NCBI GenBank assembly: GCA_946479335.1 | Contig: CAMLFP010000103.1 | Span: 1-14,755 of the forward strand | Source of the DNA: an uncultured Archangium sp. | GTDB taxonomy: Bacteria; Myxococcota; Myxococcia; Myxococcales; Myxococcaceae | Reading direction: 5' to 3' | Length of the DNA stretch: 14,755 bases | Shown here: piece after piece, positions 7,700 to 14,755 of the stretch | Position numbering within the stretch: the first letter of the stretch is position 1 | Layout: every line of letters starts with the position of its first letter | Translations under genes and position numbers: made by a program | The notes under the pieces: model-generated | Databases searched by the model: none | Seen by the model: the letters and a program-made list of their open reading frames with translations, nothing else | Told to the model about the DNA's origin: nothing

Positions 7700-8665
7700 G
7701 TGCGCGGGTGTGGTGCGAGGTGGCTCGTGCTGCCGCTCCTGCTCGTGTTGCTCACCGCGTCTCCGGCCTCGAAGGGCCTGGAGCAGGGCCAGAAGCTCTT
7801 CAACCAGGGCGACTTCGACGGCGCGATGAAGGTGCTGGACGCCACCGTGCAGCAGGGCGCCGAGGCGCCGGTGCTCTCGAAGCTGCAGCTGCTGCGCGGG
7901 CAGGTCTTCGCCGCCCGGCAAGACTTCTCGCGCGCTGAAGACGCGTTCTCGAAGGCGCTGGAGGCCGACTCCAACGCCGAGCTCGACCCCGCGCGCGTCG
8001 ACCCCACGGTGGTGCGCATCCTCGAATCGGTGCGCTCGCGGCTGACGGGCACGCTGGTGGTGGAGTCGTCGCCCGGCGGCGCGCAGGTGTCGGTCGACGG
8101 CGTCGAGCTCGGCAAGACGCCGCTGACGAAGAGCGTCTCGGCCGGCAAGCACCAGGTCGAGGTGCGCTGGGGCGCGTCGACGCCGCAGAAGAGCGAGCTG
8201 AGCATCAAGGCGAAGTCAGAGACGCGCCTGCACGTGATGGGCGCGGAGTCGACCGCCGCCAACGACTGGCTCGTCGGCCGCCCGCTGCGCCCCTTCGGCG
8301 ACCTCCGCGGGTCGTTCGAGCCGCAGGTGAACGGCTACGTGTCGGGCGGCCTCGAAATCGGCGGCGGCGTGGAGCTGAGCTGGTTCCGCCTCGGCGCGTA
8401 CTTCCGCGTGTACCCGTACTTCTGGGTGACGCCGCGCTTCCAGTTCGCGGTGCCGGTGCACCCCAACTTCAACGTGCTGCTCGAGGTCGCGGTGCCCTTC
8501 GCCATCGGCGGCGCGTTCAACGTGGGCCTCGGCGGCGCGGGCGGCGCGGAGTGGTACCCGTTCAAGTTCTTCGGCGTGTACGCGATGTTCGGCGGGCAGC
8601 ACTTCTTCGTGCGCGACGCGACCAGCTTCATCGTCACCGGCGGCGCGCGGCTGCGGCTGCCGTAG
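7700..8665 (+). CDS. Secreted TPR-PEGA protein with barrel-like C-terminal domain
   Basis: A 321-residue exported protein. Residues 1-24 form a signal peptide (basic MRGCGARW, hydrophobic LVLPLLLVLLTA, cut near SPA/SKG). Residues about 27-95 are two or three TPR-like helical repeats (LEQGQKLFNQGDFDGAMKVL). Residues about 116-178 are a PEGA domain (SSPGGAQVSVDGVELGKTPL). From about 180 on, alternating aromatic/Gly segments (YVSGGLEIGGGVELSWFRLG and following) look like the strands of a small outer-membrane beta barrel, ending in basic/hydrophobic ARLRLP. The start is a GTG, and no better ATG precedes the signal peptide. It lies 27 nt downstream of the zinc-ribbon kinase, whose periplasmic part also ends in PEGA, so the pair may work in the same envelope process. 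The domains are visible; the function is unknown. Its stop is 3 nt from the stop of the convergent gene. Confidence 0.8.
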   Translation: MRGCGARWLVLPLLLVLLTASPASKGLEQGQKLFNQGDFDGAMKVLDATVQQGAEAPVLSKLQLLRGQVFAARQDFSRAEDAFSKALEADSNAELDPARVDPTVVRILESVRSRLTGTLVVESSPGGAQVSVDGVELGKTPLTKSVSAGKHQVEVRWGASTPQKSELSIKAKSETRLHVMGAESTAANDWLVGRPLRPFGDLRGSFEPQVNGYVSGGLEIGGGVELSWFRLGAYFRVYPYFWVTPRFQFAVPVHPNFNVLLEVAVPFAIGGAFNVGLGGAGGAEWYPFKFFGVYAMFGGQHFFVRDATSFIVTGGARLRLP

Positions 8666-8668
8666 GCC

Positions 8669-9964
8669 TCAGAGCGCCAGGTAGCGCTTCACCGTCTCGG
8701 GCTCGAGCGGGTCGAGCGCGTTGCGCGCGCAGAACGCGAGGAAGGGCACCAGCAGCTCCAGCCCGGCCAGCAGCGCGGCGTCGGTCACCGGGCCATCGGC
8801 GGCGAACCACACCGCCGCGCGCCCCGCCGCGGCGCCATCGGTCGAGAGCATCGACAGCGCGGCCTCCAGCGCCTCCGTGCGGCGAAGGTTGTGCTGCCCG
8901 AAGAGCGTCTTCTCCTTCATCTGCGCGGCCAGCGTCAGCCGCGTCAGCGCGCCGAACGCCCGCGCCTCCGGCACCTCGAGGTGGGCCTTGAGCCCGTCGA
9001 GGAAGGTGGCGAGCCGCGCGCGGTCTTCCTTCGTCTCCGACGCCAGCATGCGCATGCGCGTCGAGTCGTTACCCACCGCGCGCAGGCTGGCGAAGGCGTA
9101 GCTCCAGAAGGCCTGCGTCGCCGCGTCGGGGCCCGCGTCGTCGTCGATGAGGATCTCCGCGTCCAACTCCGGCGGCGGCGGTGGCGCCTCGGTCACCTCC
9201 ACCAGCTCGACCGAGAGCTCCTCTTCGGCCGGGGCGCGCGTGGGCACCGAGGGCGGCGGCGGAGGCGGGGGCTTCGGCGGCTTCTCGCCCAGCAGCGGGT
9301 TCTTCACCTTGCGCGTGGGCTCCTGCGTCGGCGCGGCCTCCGCTTCCATCGAGTCGAAGAAGTCTTCGAGGTACGGCTGCAGCTCGCCCCAGAGGATGCG
9401 CAGCCCGGGGTCGGCGCCGATGAGGTCGTTGGCCAGCGCGACGTCGCGGTACGCGTCAGAGAGCAACCGCACCCGCGCCGAGAACTGCTCGCGGCTGGCC
9501 TCGTCGCCGCGGCGGGTCAGCTCCAGGGAATAGAGGCACCGCGCGAACTCGACGTGGCGTTGCCCCTGCGGCTCCAGCGCCTCGATGGCCTCGCGCAGCG
9601 CCTCCGAGTCGCCCCGCACCTTCCAGCACAGGGCCAGCGCCAGCTCGAGCCGCTTGCGCTCGAACTGCACCAGCATCGGCGCCAGCGAGAGCCACAGGCG
9701 CTCCAGCAGCGGGGTGCGGTTGGCCAGCGCGTCACCGGAGCCATCGCGCCAGAACGTCAGCAGCACCCCGGCGTGCGTCGCGAGGTGGGTGCGGCTGTCG
9801 GCGTCGCCGCGCCGCGCGAGCTCGATGTTGAAGAGGGCCGCCGCGAACTCCGCCTCCGCGCTGCCGAGGTCTCTGAGGCGCTGCAGCTCGCCGCGGGCGC
9901 GCGTGGGGTCGTCGAGCGACTCGGCACAGCGGGAGAGTTGCAGACGAAGCGCTTCAGACTCCAC
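8669..9964 (-). CDS. Hypothetical protein with internal duplication and proline-rich linker
   Basis: A 431-residue protein of unknown function. The first 210 residues are two copies of a helical unit of about 100 residues: AEFAAALFNIELARRGDADS in the first aligns with VEFARCLYSLELTRRGDEAS in the second, so the domain arose by duplication and is probably a TPR-like scaffold. Residues about 225-270 are low complexity, with a run of prolines, acidic patches and a second proline run. The C-terminal 145 residues are a separate helical domain. There is no signal peptide or membrane helix, so it is probably cytoplasmic. GTG 9964 is preferred because GGGAGG (plus-strand 9968-9973) lies just upstream; an upstream GTG at 10009 would add 15 residues but has no Shine-Dalgarno. 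It is divergent from the small membrane protein at 10046. Confidence 0.75.
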   Translation of the reverse strand: MESEALRLQLSRCAESLDDPTRARGELQRLRDLGSAEAEFAAALFNIELARRGDADSRTHLATHAGVLLTFWRDGSGDALANRTPLLERLWLSLAPMLVQFERKRLELALALCWKVRGDSEALREAIEALEPQGQRHVEFARCLYSLELTRRGDEASREQFSARVRLLSDAYRDVALANDLIGADPGLRILWGELQPYLEDFFDSMEAEAAPTQEPTRKVKNPLLGEKPPKPPPPPPPSVPTRAPAEEELSVELVEVTEAPPPPPELDAEILIDDDAGPDAATQAFWSYAFASLRAVGNDSTRMRMLASETKEDRARLATFLDGLKAHLEVPEARAFGALTRLTLAAQMKEKTLFGQHNLRRTEALEAALSMLSTDGAAAGRAAVWFAADGPVTDAALLAGLELLVPFLAFCARNALDPLEPETVKRYLAL

Positions 9965-10045
9965 AGGCCTCCCAATCTGCCCGGCTGCGGGGGGCGACGC
10001 CAGTTGCACGCGAGGTCGAAGTGCGTGGCGCTATGGTGAGCCGCG

Positions 10046-10477
10046 ATGGAGCGCGTGCAGCACCTCACCGGCAGCACCGTCGAGGCGGTGCCCTCGTTGG
10101 CCCCGATGGACGGCGCCGTGCCGCCCTTCGAGGCGCTCGCGCGCGCCGCCCGCGACGGTGGGGAGGGGACGCTCGACGCCTTGCAGGCCGCCCTCGCCGC
10201 GTGCCCGCCGACGCTGCGCGGGGCCGAGTCGCTCATCGCGTTGCTGGAGACCGACCTGCTCGACGGGCTCTCGTTCACCCGCCACCGCTCCGCGCGCGAG
10301 GCGGCCGTCGAGGCGCTGCTGACCCTCGACATCTACGCGCTGCGCGTGCCGCCCGAGGAGCTCGAGTGGCTGCGCGGCGTGCAGCGGCGCCGACGCCTCG
10401 CGGCGGTGTTTGCCACCCTCGCGGCGCTGGGCACCCTCGCCTTCGCGGTGGGCGAGTGGTTCTGGCTAACGACCTGA
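10046..10477 (+). CDS. Small C-terminally membrane-anchored protein of unknown function
   Basis: A 143-residue protein. Residues 1-110 are alpha-helical in character and rich in Ala/Leu (LDALQAALAACPPTLRGAES; SAREAAVEALLTLDIYALRV). A very basic patch, QRRRR (about 112-116), precedes one transmembrane helix (about 118-138, LAAVFATLAALGTLAFAVGE) close to the C-terminus. This tail-anchor arrangement puts most of the protein in the cytoplasm. The ATG at 10046 has only a weak GGTGA-like signal upstream. No family is recognised. It starts 81 bp from the divergent duplicated-domain gene and ends about 120 bp before recA. Confidence 0.65.
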   Translation: MERVQHLTGSTVEAVPSLAPMDGAVPPFEALARAARDGGEGTLDALQAALAACPPTLRGAESLIALLETDLLDGLSFTRHRSAREAAVEALLTLDIYALRVPPEELEWLRGVQRRRRLAAVFATLAALGTLAFAVGEWFWLTT

Positions 10478-10543
10478 AAGCACTGGGCGCGGAGCCACTT
10501 GTCAGACCCCTCCGGTACAAGCCTCCGCACGTTGGGAGTTGTA

Positions 10544-10560
10544 CGCAACGCTTGTTCAGT
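10544..10560 (+). promoter_or_regulatory. Candidate LexA box in the recA promoter
   Basis: CGCAACGCTTGTTCAGT matches 14 of 17 positions of the Myxococcus-type LexA site (CTRHAMRYBYGTTCAGS, as I recall it), including the full GTTCAG core. It lies between a -35-like TTGTAC (10539-10544) and a -10-like TATAGG (10560-10565), where LexA would block transcription. The promoter hexamers are weak and their spacing is short at 15 nt. Confidence 0.5.
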
Positions 10561-10600
10561 ATAGGAAGTCACACGCATCTCACCCGAGGGGACCATTCAG

Positions 10601-11677
<1,077 letters not shown>

Positions 11678-11689
11678 CAGAGGTGGGGG

Positions 11690-12207
11690 ATGGCGGGCGT
11701 GGAAGGAGAAGCGGAGCGAGCGATTGTCTCGCTCCGCGGGCATCGGGTGATGCTCGATGAGGCGCTGGCGCAGCTCTACGGCGTGACGGTCAGGTGTTGA
11801 ACCAGTCGGTGAAGCGGAACCTGGAGCGGTTTCCCGACGACTTCATGTTCCAGCTCACCGAGGCAGAGTCGAAGTCTTTAAGGTCACAAATTGTGACCTT
11901 AGACACCGGCGGCCGCGGCGAGCATCGCAAGTACCGGCCGTATGCGTTCACCGAGCAGGGCGTCGCGATGCTCTCCGGCGTGTTGCGGAGCCCGCGCGCA
12001 GTGCAGGCCAACATCGCCATCATGCGAGCGTTCGTACGTCTCCGGCGGATGCTCATCGAACACGCCGACCTCGCACGGAAGCTCGCGGCGCTCGAGAAGC
12101 AGTACGACAAGCAGTTCCGTGTCGTGTTCGAAGCGATTCAGGAGTTGATGGCGTCACCTCCGGCGTCGCAGCGCCCCATCGGGTTCAAGAGCGACGACGA
12201 GTCGTAG
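11690..12207 (+). pseudogene. ORF6N-domain protein broken by a one-base frameshift
   Basis: The gene starts at ATG 11690 after a GAGGTGGGG Shine-Dalgarno and reads 36 codons ([20 protein letters not shown] then VTVRC) to a TGA at 11798. The rest of the same domain continues at once in the next frame from 11794 ([20 protein letters not shown]), through [18 protein letters not shown] and the helix [15 protein letters not shown], to a coiled C-terminus ending at 12207. Joined, they give a normal ORF6N protein of about 172 residues. One base is missing at AGGTGTTG, most simply a lost G in a G run. ORF6N is a DNA-binding module common in phages and mobile elements. A GTG at 11794 could still express a shortened form. 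It could be a true pseudogene or a sequencing error. Confidence 0.85.
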
Positions 12208-12261
12208 GGGCCCGGCTTCCGAAAAATTGCGGCGCTACAGCGCTGTGCCACCGTGTGGCGC

Positions 12262-12663
12262 ATGAATGACCGCCGCCTCTCCGAACGCCGCACGCACTCC
12301 ATCGTCGCCGAGCCCATCTCGCGCAGGCGCGAGCGCCGCGGCGAAGAGCGCCGGGAGTCGCCGCGCCGGGAGATCGCCCTCGACGTGCGCGAGCCCGGCA
12401 AGAAGTCGCGCTCGTGCGTGGGCGACCTCTCGGTGTCGGGCGCGTCGTTCATCACCACGACGCCGCCGATGAGCGACTCCGTGGAGATGATGTTCACCGT
12501 GCCCGGCTACGTGGGCCCCATCATCGCCTCGGGCGTGGTGGTCGCGCGGCGCGGCGCGGTGAAGGGCACCCAGGTCAGCGTGGTGTTCACCGACATCGAC
12601 GTCGAGGCCGAGCTCGCCATCGCCCAGTGGGTGGAGCCGCGCCCGGCGCACGCCGCCGCGTGA
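12262..12663 (+). CDS. PilZ-domain protein, candidate cyclic-di-GMP receptor
   Basis: A 133-residue protein with a very Arg-rich N-terminus (SRRRERRGEERRESPRREIA). It contains both halves of the PilZ c-di-GMP site: RxxxR as R31-ESP-R35, and DxSxxG as D55-LSVS-G60. The remaining beta-barrel segments (MMFTVPG, ASGVVVARRG, GTQVSVVFTDID) fit PilZ. It is therefore expected to bind c-di-GMP and pass the signal to motility or envelope targets by protein contact. ATG 12262 is preferred to GTG 12253, which would add MWR. Neither has a Shine-Dalgarno, and a small hairpin (GCCAC 12247-12251 / GTGGC 12255-12259) abuts the ATG. No enzyme domain is attached. The LETM1-like gene follows 45 nt later on the same strand. 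Confidence 0.85.
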   Translation: MNDRRLSERRTHSIVAEPISRRRERRGEERRESPRREIALDVREPGKKSRSCVGDLSVSGASFITTTPPMSDSVEMMFTVPGYVGPIIASGVVVARRGAVKGTQVSVVFTDIDVEAELAIAQWVEPRPAHAAA

Positions 12664-12708
12664 GTTGCCGGTGCGGCGCGCCGCGAAGGCTGTTACTGCG
12701 CCGCCGCC

Positions 12709-14046
12709 ATGGGCCTCGACACGCCGGGGTGGCTCGAGCAGCTCCTCCGGCAGGTGGTTTCAACGCACAGATTCGATGAGGCGAGCGCTTCGGCCGCCGC
12801 GTGCCAGGCGTTGCCTCCGGGCCGCGGGCGCGCGCGCCGGTACCTGCGCGGCATCTTGCGCGAGTCGGGCCTCTTGTACGGCACGCCGCAGCAGGCGGGT
12901 GACCCGAAGGGCTCCGGCCCGGAGGAGCAGCTCTTCCTCGCGGTGCTGCGCGTCTTCACCACCATGGCGCTCGACCTGGCGAAGCTGTGCGACGCCGCGC
13001 CGGGGCCCCGGCCCGAGCAGCTGCTGGTGCTCTTCGCGGTGTTGACCGGCGAGGTCGACGTCGCCGAGGAGCTCCACCAGCGCATCGTGAAGGCCCACCG
13101 GAGCTGGCCGTTGCCGCAGAAGCGGTGGCTCCACGTCGAGGAGGCGCTGGCGCGGCGCGCGCTCTCGCTGGCGGCCGACCCGTACTACGGGCTGGTGCTG
13201 CACAACGGGGCGCTCTACGCCGACGCGCAGCTCTTCGGGCGCGTGGCCATCGCGTACTTCGGCGGGCCGCTCACCGAGTTCCCCCGCGAGGAGATGGAGC
13301 GCCGGCTGCACTTCTCGTCGCTGCAGAAGTCGAAGCTGGTGGAGGTGCTGGTGGGGCTGGTGAGCGCGGAGCGTAAGCCCGGCTTCCCCGCGCGGCGGGC
13401 GATTCTGCGGCAGATCGACGACCTGCTGCTCCCCGAGGCGCTGGCGGAGCGCACCGCCGATTTCGCGCGCAAGGCCTTCAACAAGCCGGTGCCGGTGAAG
13501 CGGCTGGTGCAGGGCCTGCGCAGCCGCGACATGAAGCGCTTCATCCTCGAGCAGACGGTGCTGGCGTCGCTGGTCGACGGCAGCCGCAGCGCGCGCGAGA
13601 TGGAGTGGACGCGGGAGCTGGGCGCTGCGCTGGGCTTCACGCCGGAGCAGCTGCGCACCACCGAGCTGGAGATGGCGGCGTACTACGCGAAGCACCGGCA
13701 CCTGGTCGACGTGTTCAGCCTGGCGCACGGCGCGGAGGTGCTGGGCGAGGAGTGGGTCGACGAGTTCTCGGTGACGATGAAGAAGAACTACCGGGCGCTG
13801 CTGAAGGAGCTGAAGGAGACGGGTGAGCTCTCGGTGCTGCTGGGGCGGGCGGCGCGGGGGCAGAAGCTGACGAGCGACGAGAAGCGGGTGATGCGGGAGC
13901 AGCTCATCGACGTGGCGAAGGTGGTGCCGGCGCTGGCCATCTTCGCAGCGCCGGGCGGGGTGCTGCTGCTGCTGGCGCTGGCGAAGGTGTTCAAGTTCGA
14001 CCTGCGGCCGAGCGCCTTCCACGACGACGAGTCAGGGTCAGAATGA
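12709..14046 (+). CDS. TerB-like / LETM1-like protein
   Basis: A 445-residue protein. Residues about 1-260 are helical and not recognised. Residues about 270-325 (LASLVDGSRSAREMEWTREL then GAALGFTPEQ) resemble a TerB-type helical domain. The C-terminus (about 357-428) is LETM1-like: NYRALLKELKETGELSVLLG, LTSDEKRVMREQLIDVAKVV, PALAIFAAPGG and a hydrophobic stretch, ending FDLRPSAF. In mitochondria LETM1 is an inner-membrane protein tied to cation homeostasis; bacterial versions are little studied. The hydrophobic segment at about 405-428 may insert in the membrane. The ATG at 12709 lacks a good Shine-Dalgarno, so the start is approximate. It probably follows the PilZ gene in one transcript. 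The C-terminal match is strong by eye, the TerB match moderate. Confidence 0.75.
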   Translation: MGLDTPGWLEQLLRQVVSTHRFDEASASAAACQALPPGRGRARRYLRGILRESGLLYGTPQQAGDPKGSGPEEQLFLAVLRVFTTMALDLAKLCDAAPGPRPEQLLVLFAVLTGEVDVAEELHQRIVKAHRSWPLPQKRWLHVEEALARRALSLAADPYYGLVLHNGALYADAQLFGRVAIAYFGGPLTEFPREEMERRLHFSSLQKSKLVEVLVGLVSAERKPGFPARRAILRQIDDLLLPEALAERTADFARKAFNKPVPVKRLVQGLRSRDMKRFILEQTVLASLVDGSRSAREMEWTRELGAALGFTPEQLRTTELEMAAYYAKHRHLVDVFSLAHGAEVLGEEWVDEFSVTMKKNYRALLKELKETGELSVLLGRAARGQKLTSDEKRVMREQLIDVAKVVPALAIFAAPGGVLLLLALAKVFKFDLRPSAFHDDESGSE

Positions 14047-14068
14047 TCCACGCGTCGTGAAGTTGCGT

Positions 14069-14098
14069 TTGACAAGCGCGCACGGCGCAAGGTAGTTG
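14069..14098 (+). promoter_or_regulatory. tRNA-Pro promoter
   Basis: A perfect consensus -35, TTGACA (14069-14074), is followed after 17-18 bases by a poor -10 (GTAGTT/TAGTTG, 14092-14098). Transcription would begin a few bases before the tRNA at 14110. The strong -35 and the position support it; the -10 is weak. Confidence 0.55.
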
Positions 14099-14109
14099 CC
14101 GCGCATCTC

Positions 14110-14183
14110 CGGGGAGTGGCTCAGCCTGGTAGAGCACTTGGTTCGGGACCAAGGGGTCGCAGGTTCAAATCCTGTCTCCCCGA
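14110..14183 (+). tRNA. tRNA-Pro (anticodon CGG)
   Basis: A complete cloverleaf is seen. The acceptor stem CGGGGAG (14110-14116) pairs fully with CTCCCCG (14176-14182). The D stem is GCTC/GAGC, the anticodon stem CTTGG/CCAAG, with loop TTCGGGA and anticodon CGG at 14144-14146. The T stem is GCAGG/CCTGT with loop TTCAAAT, and the discriminator is A14183. It decodes the proline codon CCG, abundant in high-GC genomes. CCA is not encoded (ACT follows), so it must be added by the CCA enzyme. The 3' half is overlapped antisense by the end of the integrase remnant, marking it as an integration site. Confidence 0.97.
14142..14183 (+). other. Inferred attachment-site region (3' half of tRNA-Pro)
   Basis: The integrase remnant ends inside this tRNA, and elements of this kind usually recombine at the anticodon-to-3'-end part of the gene. 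The tRNA remains intact, as expected when the element carries a replacement 3' end. The second copy of the repeat is not in the window, so the exact core cannot be set. Confidence 0.35.
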
Positions 14184-14190
14184 CTGGAGA

Positions 14191-14241
14191 AAGCCCCCGA
14201 GGTTGTTGGAGAAATCCAACACTTCGGGGGCTTCGTTTTTT
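14191..14241 (+). terminator. Strong intrinsic terminator after tRNA-Pro
   Basis: AAGCCCCCGA (14191-14200) pairs with TCGGGGGCTT (14224-14233). Above it, an inner stem GTTGGA/TCCAAC closes a GAAA tetraloop (14205-14220). A run of six T (14236-14241) follows. It lies 8 nt after the tRNA and also falls, antisense, within the integrase remnant's tail. Confidence 0.9.
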
Positions 14242-14486
14242 CGGCTCCCGACGGCCCGCGGTACCGACGCGGTACGTAGCGACACCAGCAACTCGTCCGA
14301 CACCGCCGGGATGCGATTGATGGCGAGGTGCATGTCGCCGTCGTCGAGGTGGCGGAGGATCTTCTGCGCGTGCCGCATCGGCACGTTGTTCTTCAGTAGC
14401 AACGTCGCGGTCGTGTGGCGCAGGTCATGGAAGCGCACGTGCCGCGGCTGGGGTGCGCACTCTGGAGGGACTTGGTGTCGCGCTGC

Positions 14487-14755
14487 CCCTTTGGCGTTGT
14501 AGGCGAGGTTGCTGACGAAGGGCGTCTCTGTGGAGGCGCCGCGCAGCTTCACGTCGACGGCCTCGAGGCGGTTGGCTTCGTTGAAAGTCGGCCGGTACAC
14601 GCTGCCGTCGGGTGCAGTGACGGCCAGCGGACGGCTGAGTGCGTCGTACTCGGTGGAGGAGTCGAAACTCTCTCCGAGGGCCGGTGATGCACCCCAGTCG
14701 AGGGTGGCTTTGTACTCGACGGCGACGTCACGTCGGCTGGACAGCAGGTTGCCTT
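14487..14755 (-). pseudogene. TcC/Rhs-type toxin gene fragment (enters from the right edge, truncated)
   Basis: The minus-strand frame is open from the window edge. It reads GNLLSSRRDVAVEYKATLDW, SSTEYDALSRPLAVTAPDGS, YRPTFNEANRLEAVDVKLRG and TPFVSNLAYNAKG. This is the YD/Rhs-repeat shell typical of insecticidal TcC/SpvB-related and Rhs proteins, in which a large beta-cocoon encloses a variable C-terminal toxin. In such proteins YNAKG is normally followed by a QRxxIxYGNG-type segment and hundreds more core residues. Here YNAKG (14487-14501) passes directly into integrase sequence. The core is thus cut short before the autocleavage site and toxin tip, so no functional toxin can be made from this end. 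The N-terminal part lies outside the window. The repeat family is confident by motif; TcC versus other Rhs subtypes is less sure. Confidence 0.7.

Larger units (their letters stand above)
14121..14486 (-). pseudogene. Tyrosine recombinase (integrase) remnant, C-terminal part
   Basis: This minus-strand frame carries the end of a phage-type integrase: VRFHDLRHTTATLLLKNNVP (HxxR box, HDLRH at 14415-14429), then QKILRH. The usual segment with the catalytic tyrosine is missing: ILRH runs straight into LDDGDMHLAINRIPA, which normally follows the Y-x-H motif, and no Tyr occurs in the rest. The N-terminal domain and first catalytic Arg are also gone, replaced in frame by TcC/Rhs-type sequence. The C-terminal tail GRQDLNLRPLGPEPSALPG is read antisense through tRNA-Pro, a familiar ending for integrases whose element inserts at that tRNA. 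It is almost certainly inactive and marks one end of an integrated element extending rightwards. Confidence 0.75.

Noticed and set aside
11789..11800. Programmed -1 frameshift in the ORF6N gene
   Set aside because: There is no slippery heptamer at GTCAGGTGTTGA, and ORF6N genes are not known to use recoding; mutation or sequencing error is simpler.
12760..14022. Minus-strand open frame (420 codons) opposite the LETM1-like gene
   Set aside because: Gln/Arg/His-rich shadow of a gene with a recognisable domain.

Overview
The window is mostly high-GC DNA (about 68% G+C in a 60-base stretch counted at 6301-6360). It has GTG starts, several Hanks-type Ser/Thr kinases with PEGA and zinc-ribbon modules, a PilZ protein, a LETM1-like protein and a recA preceded by a good match to the Myxococcus-type LexA box. 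Together these point to a myxobacterium (Myxococcota). This assignment rests on gene content and style, not on a phylogenetic marker search.

Left part (1-2588): a membrane-anchored Ser/Thr kinase with an extracytoplasmic PEGA domain is followed at 12 nt by a secreted protein that runs off the left edge. A divergent lysophosphatidate acyltransferase (plsC family) follows. The 169 bp between the two genes carries two neighbouring inverted repeats.

Island (about 2589-5078): between plsC and the next kinase lies a visibly lower-GC insert (about 55% G+C at 2701-2760). It holds one tight minus-strand operon of three genes: a SAP-domain/Ser-Thr kinase fusion, a small HEPN-domain protein with an R-x4-H ribonuclease motif joined to the kinase by a TAATG stop/start overlap, and a C39-like papain-fold cysteine peptidase with a visible Gln/Cys/His/Asp set. 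A 14-bp perfect palindrome sits between plausible -35 and -10 hexamers just upstream. I read this as a candidate conflict or antiphage system (sensor kinase, RNase, protease); that function is inference. It is the most interesting item in the window.

Centre (5088-10477): two head-to-head kinases (a soluble one with an HGDxNPxN catalytic loop, and a zinc-ribbon/kinase/TM/PEGA one), a secreted TPR-PEGA protein with a barrel-like C-terminus, a convergent protein built on an internal duplication, and a small C-terminally membrane-anchored protein. This looks like ordinary myxobacterial signalling and envelope content.

Right part (10478-14755): recA with a candidate LexA box, an ORF6N-domain gene broken by a one-base frameshift, a PilZ protein, a TerB/LETM1-like protein and a tRNA-Pro(CGG) with its own promoter and a strong terminator. 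The tRNA is overlapped antisense by the end of a tyrosine-recombinase remnant. That remnant is fused in frame to a fragment of a TcC/Rhs-type toxin gene that leaves the window. The tRNA is therefore an old integration site and the fusion looks like a deletion scar. There is no gene-free stretch longer than 300 bases, no rRNA and no CRISPR array.
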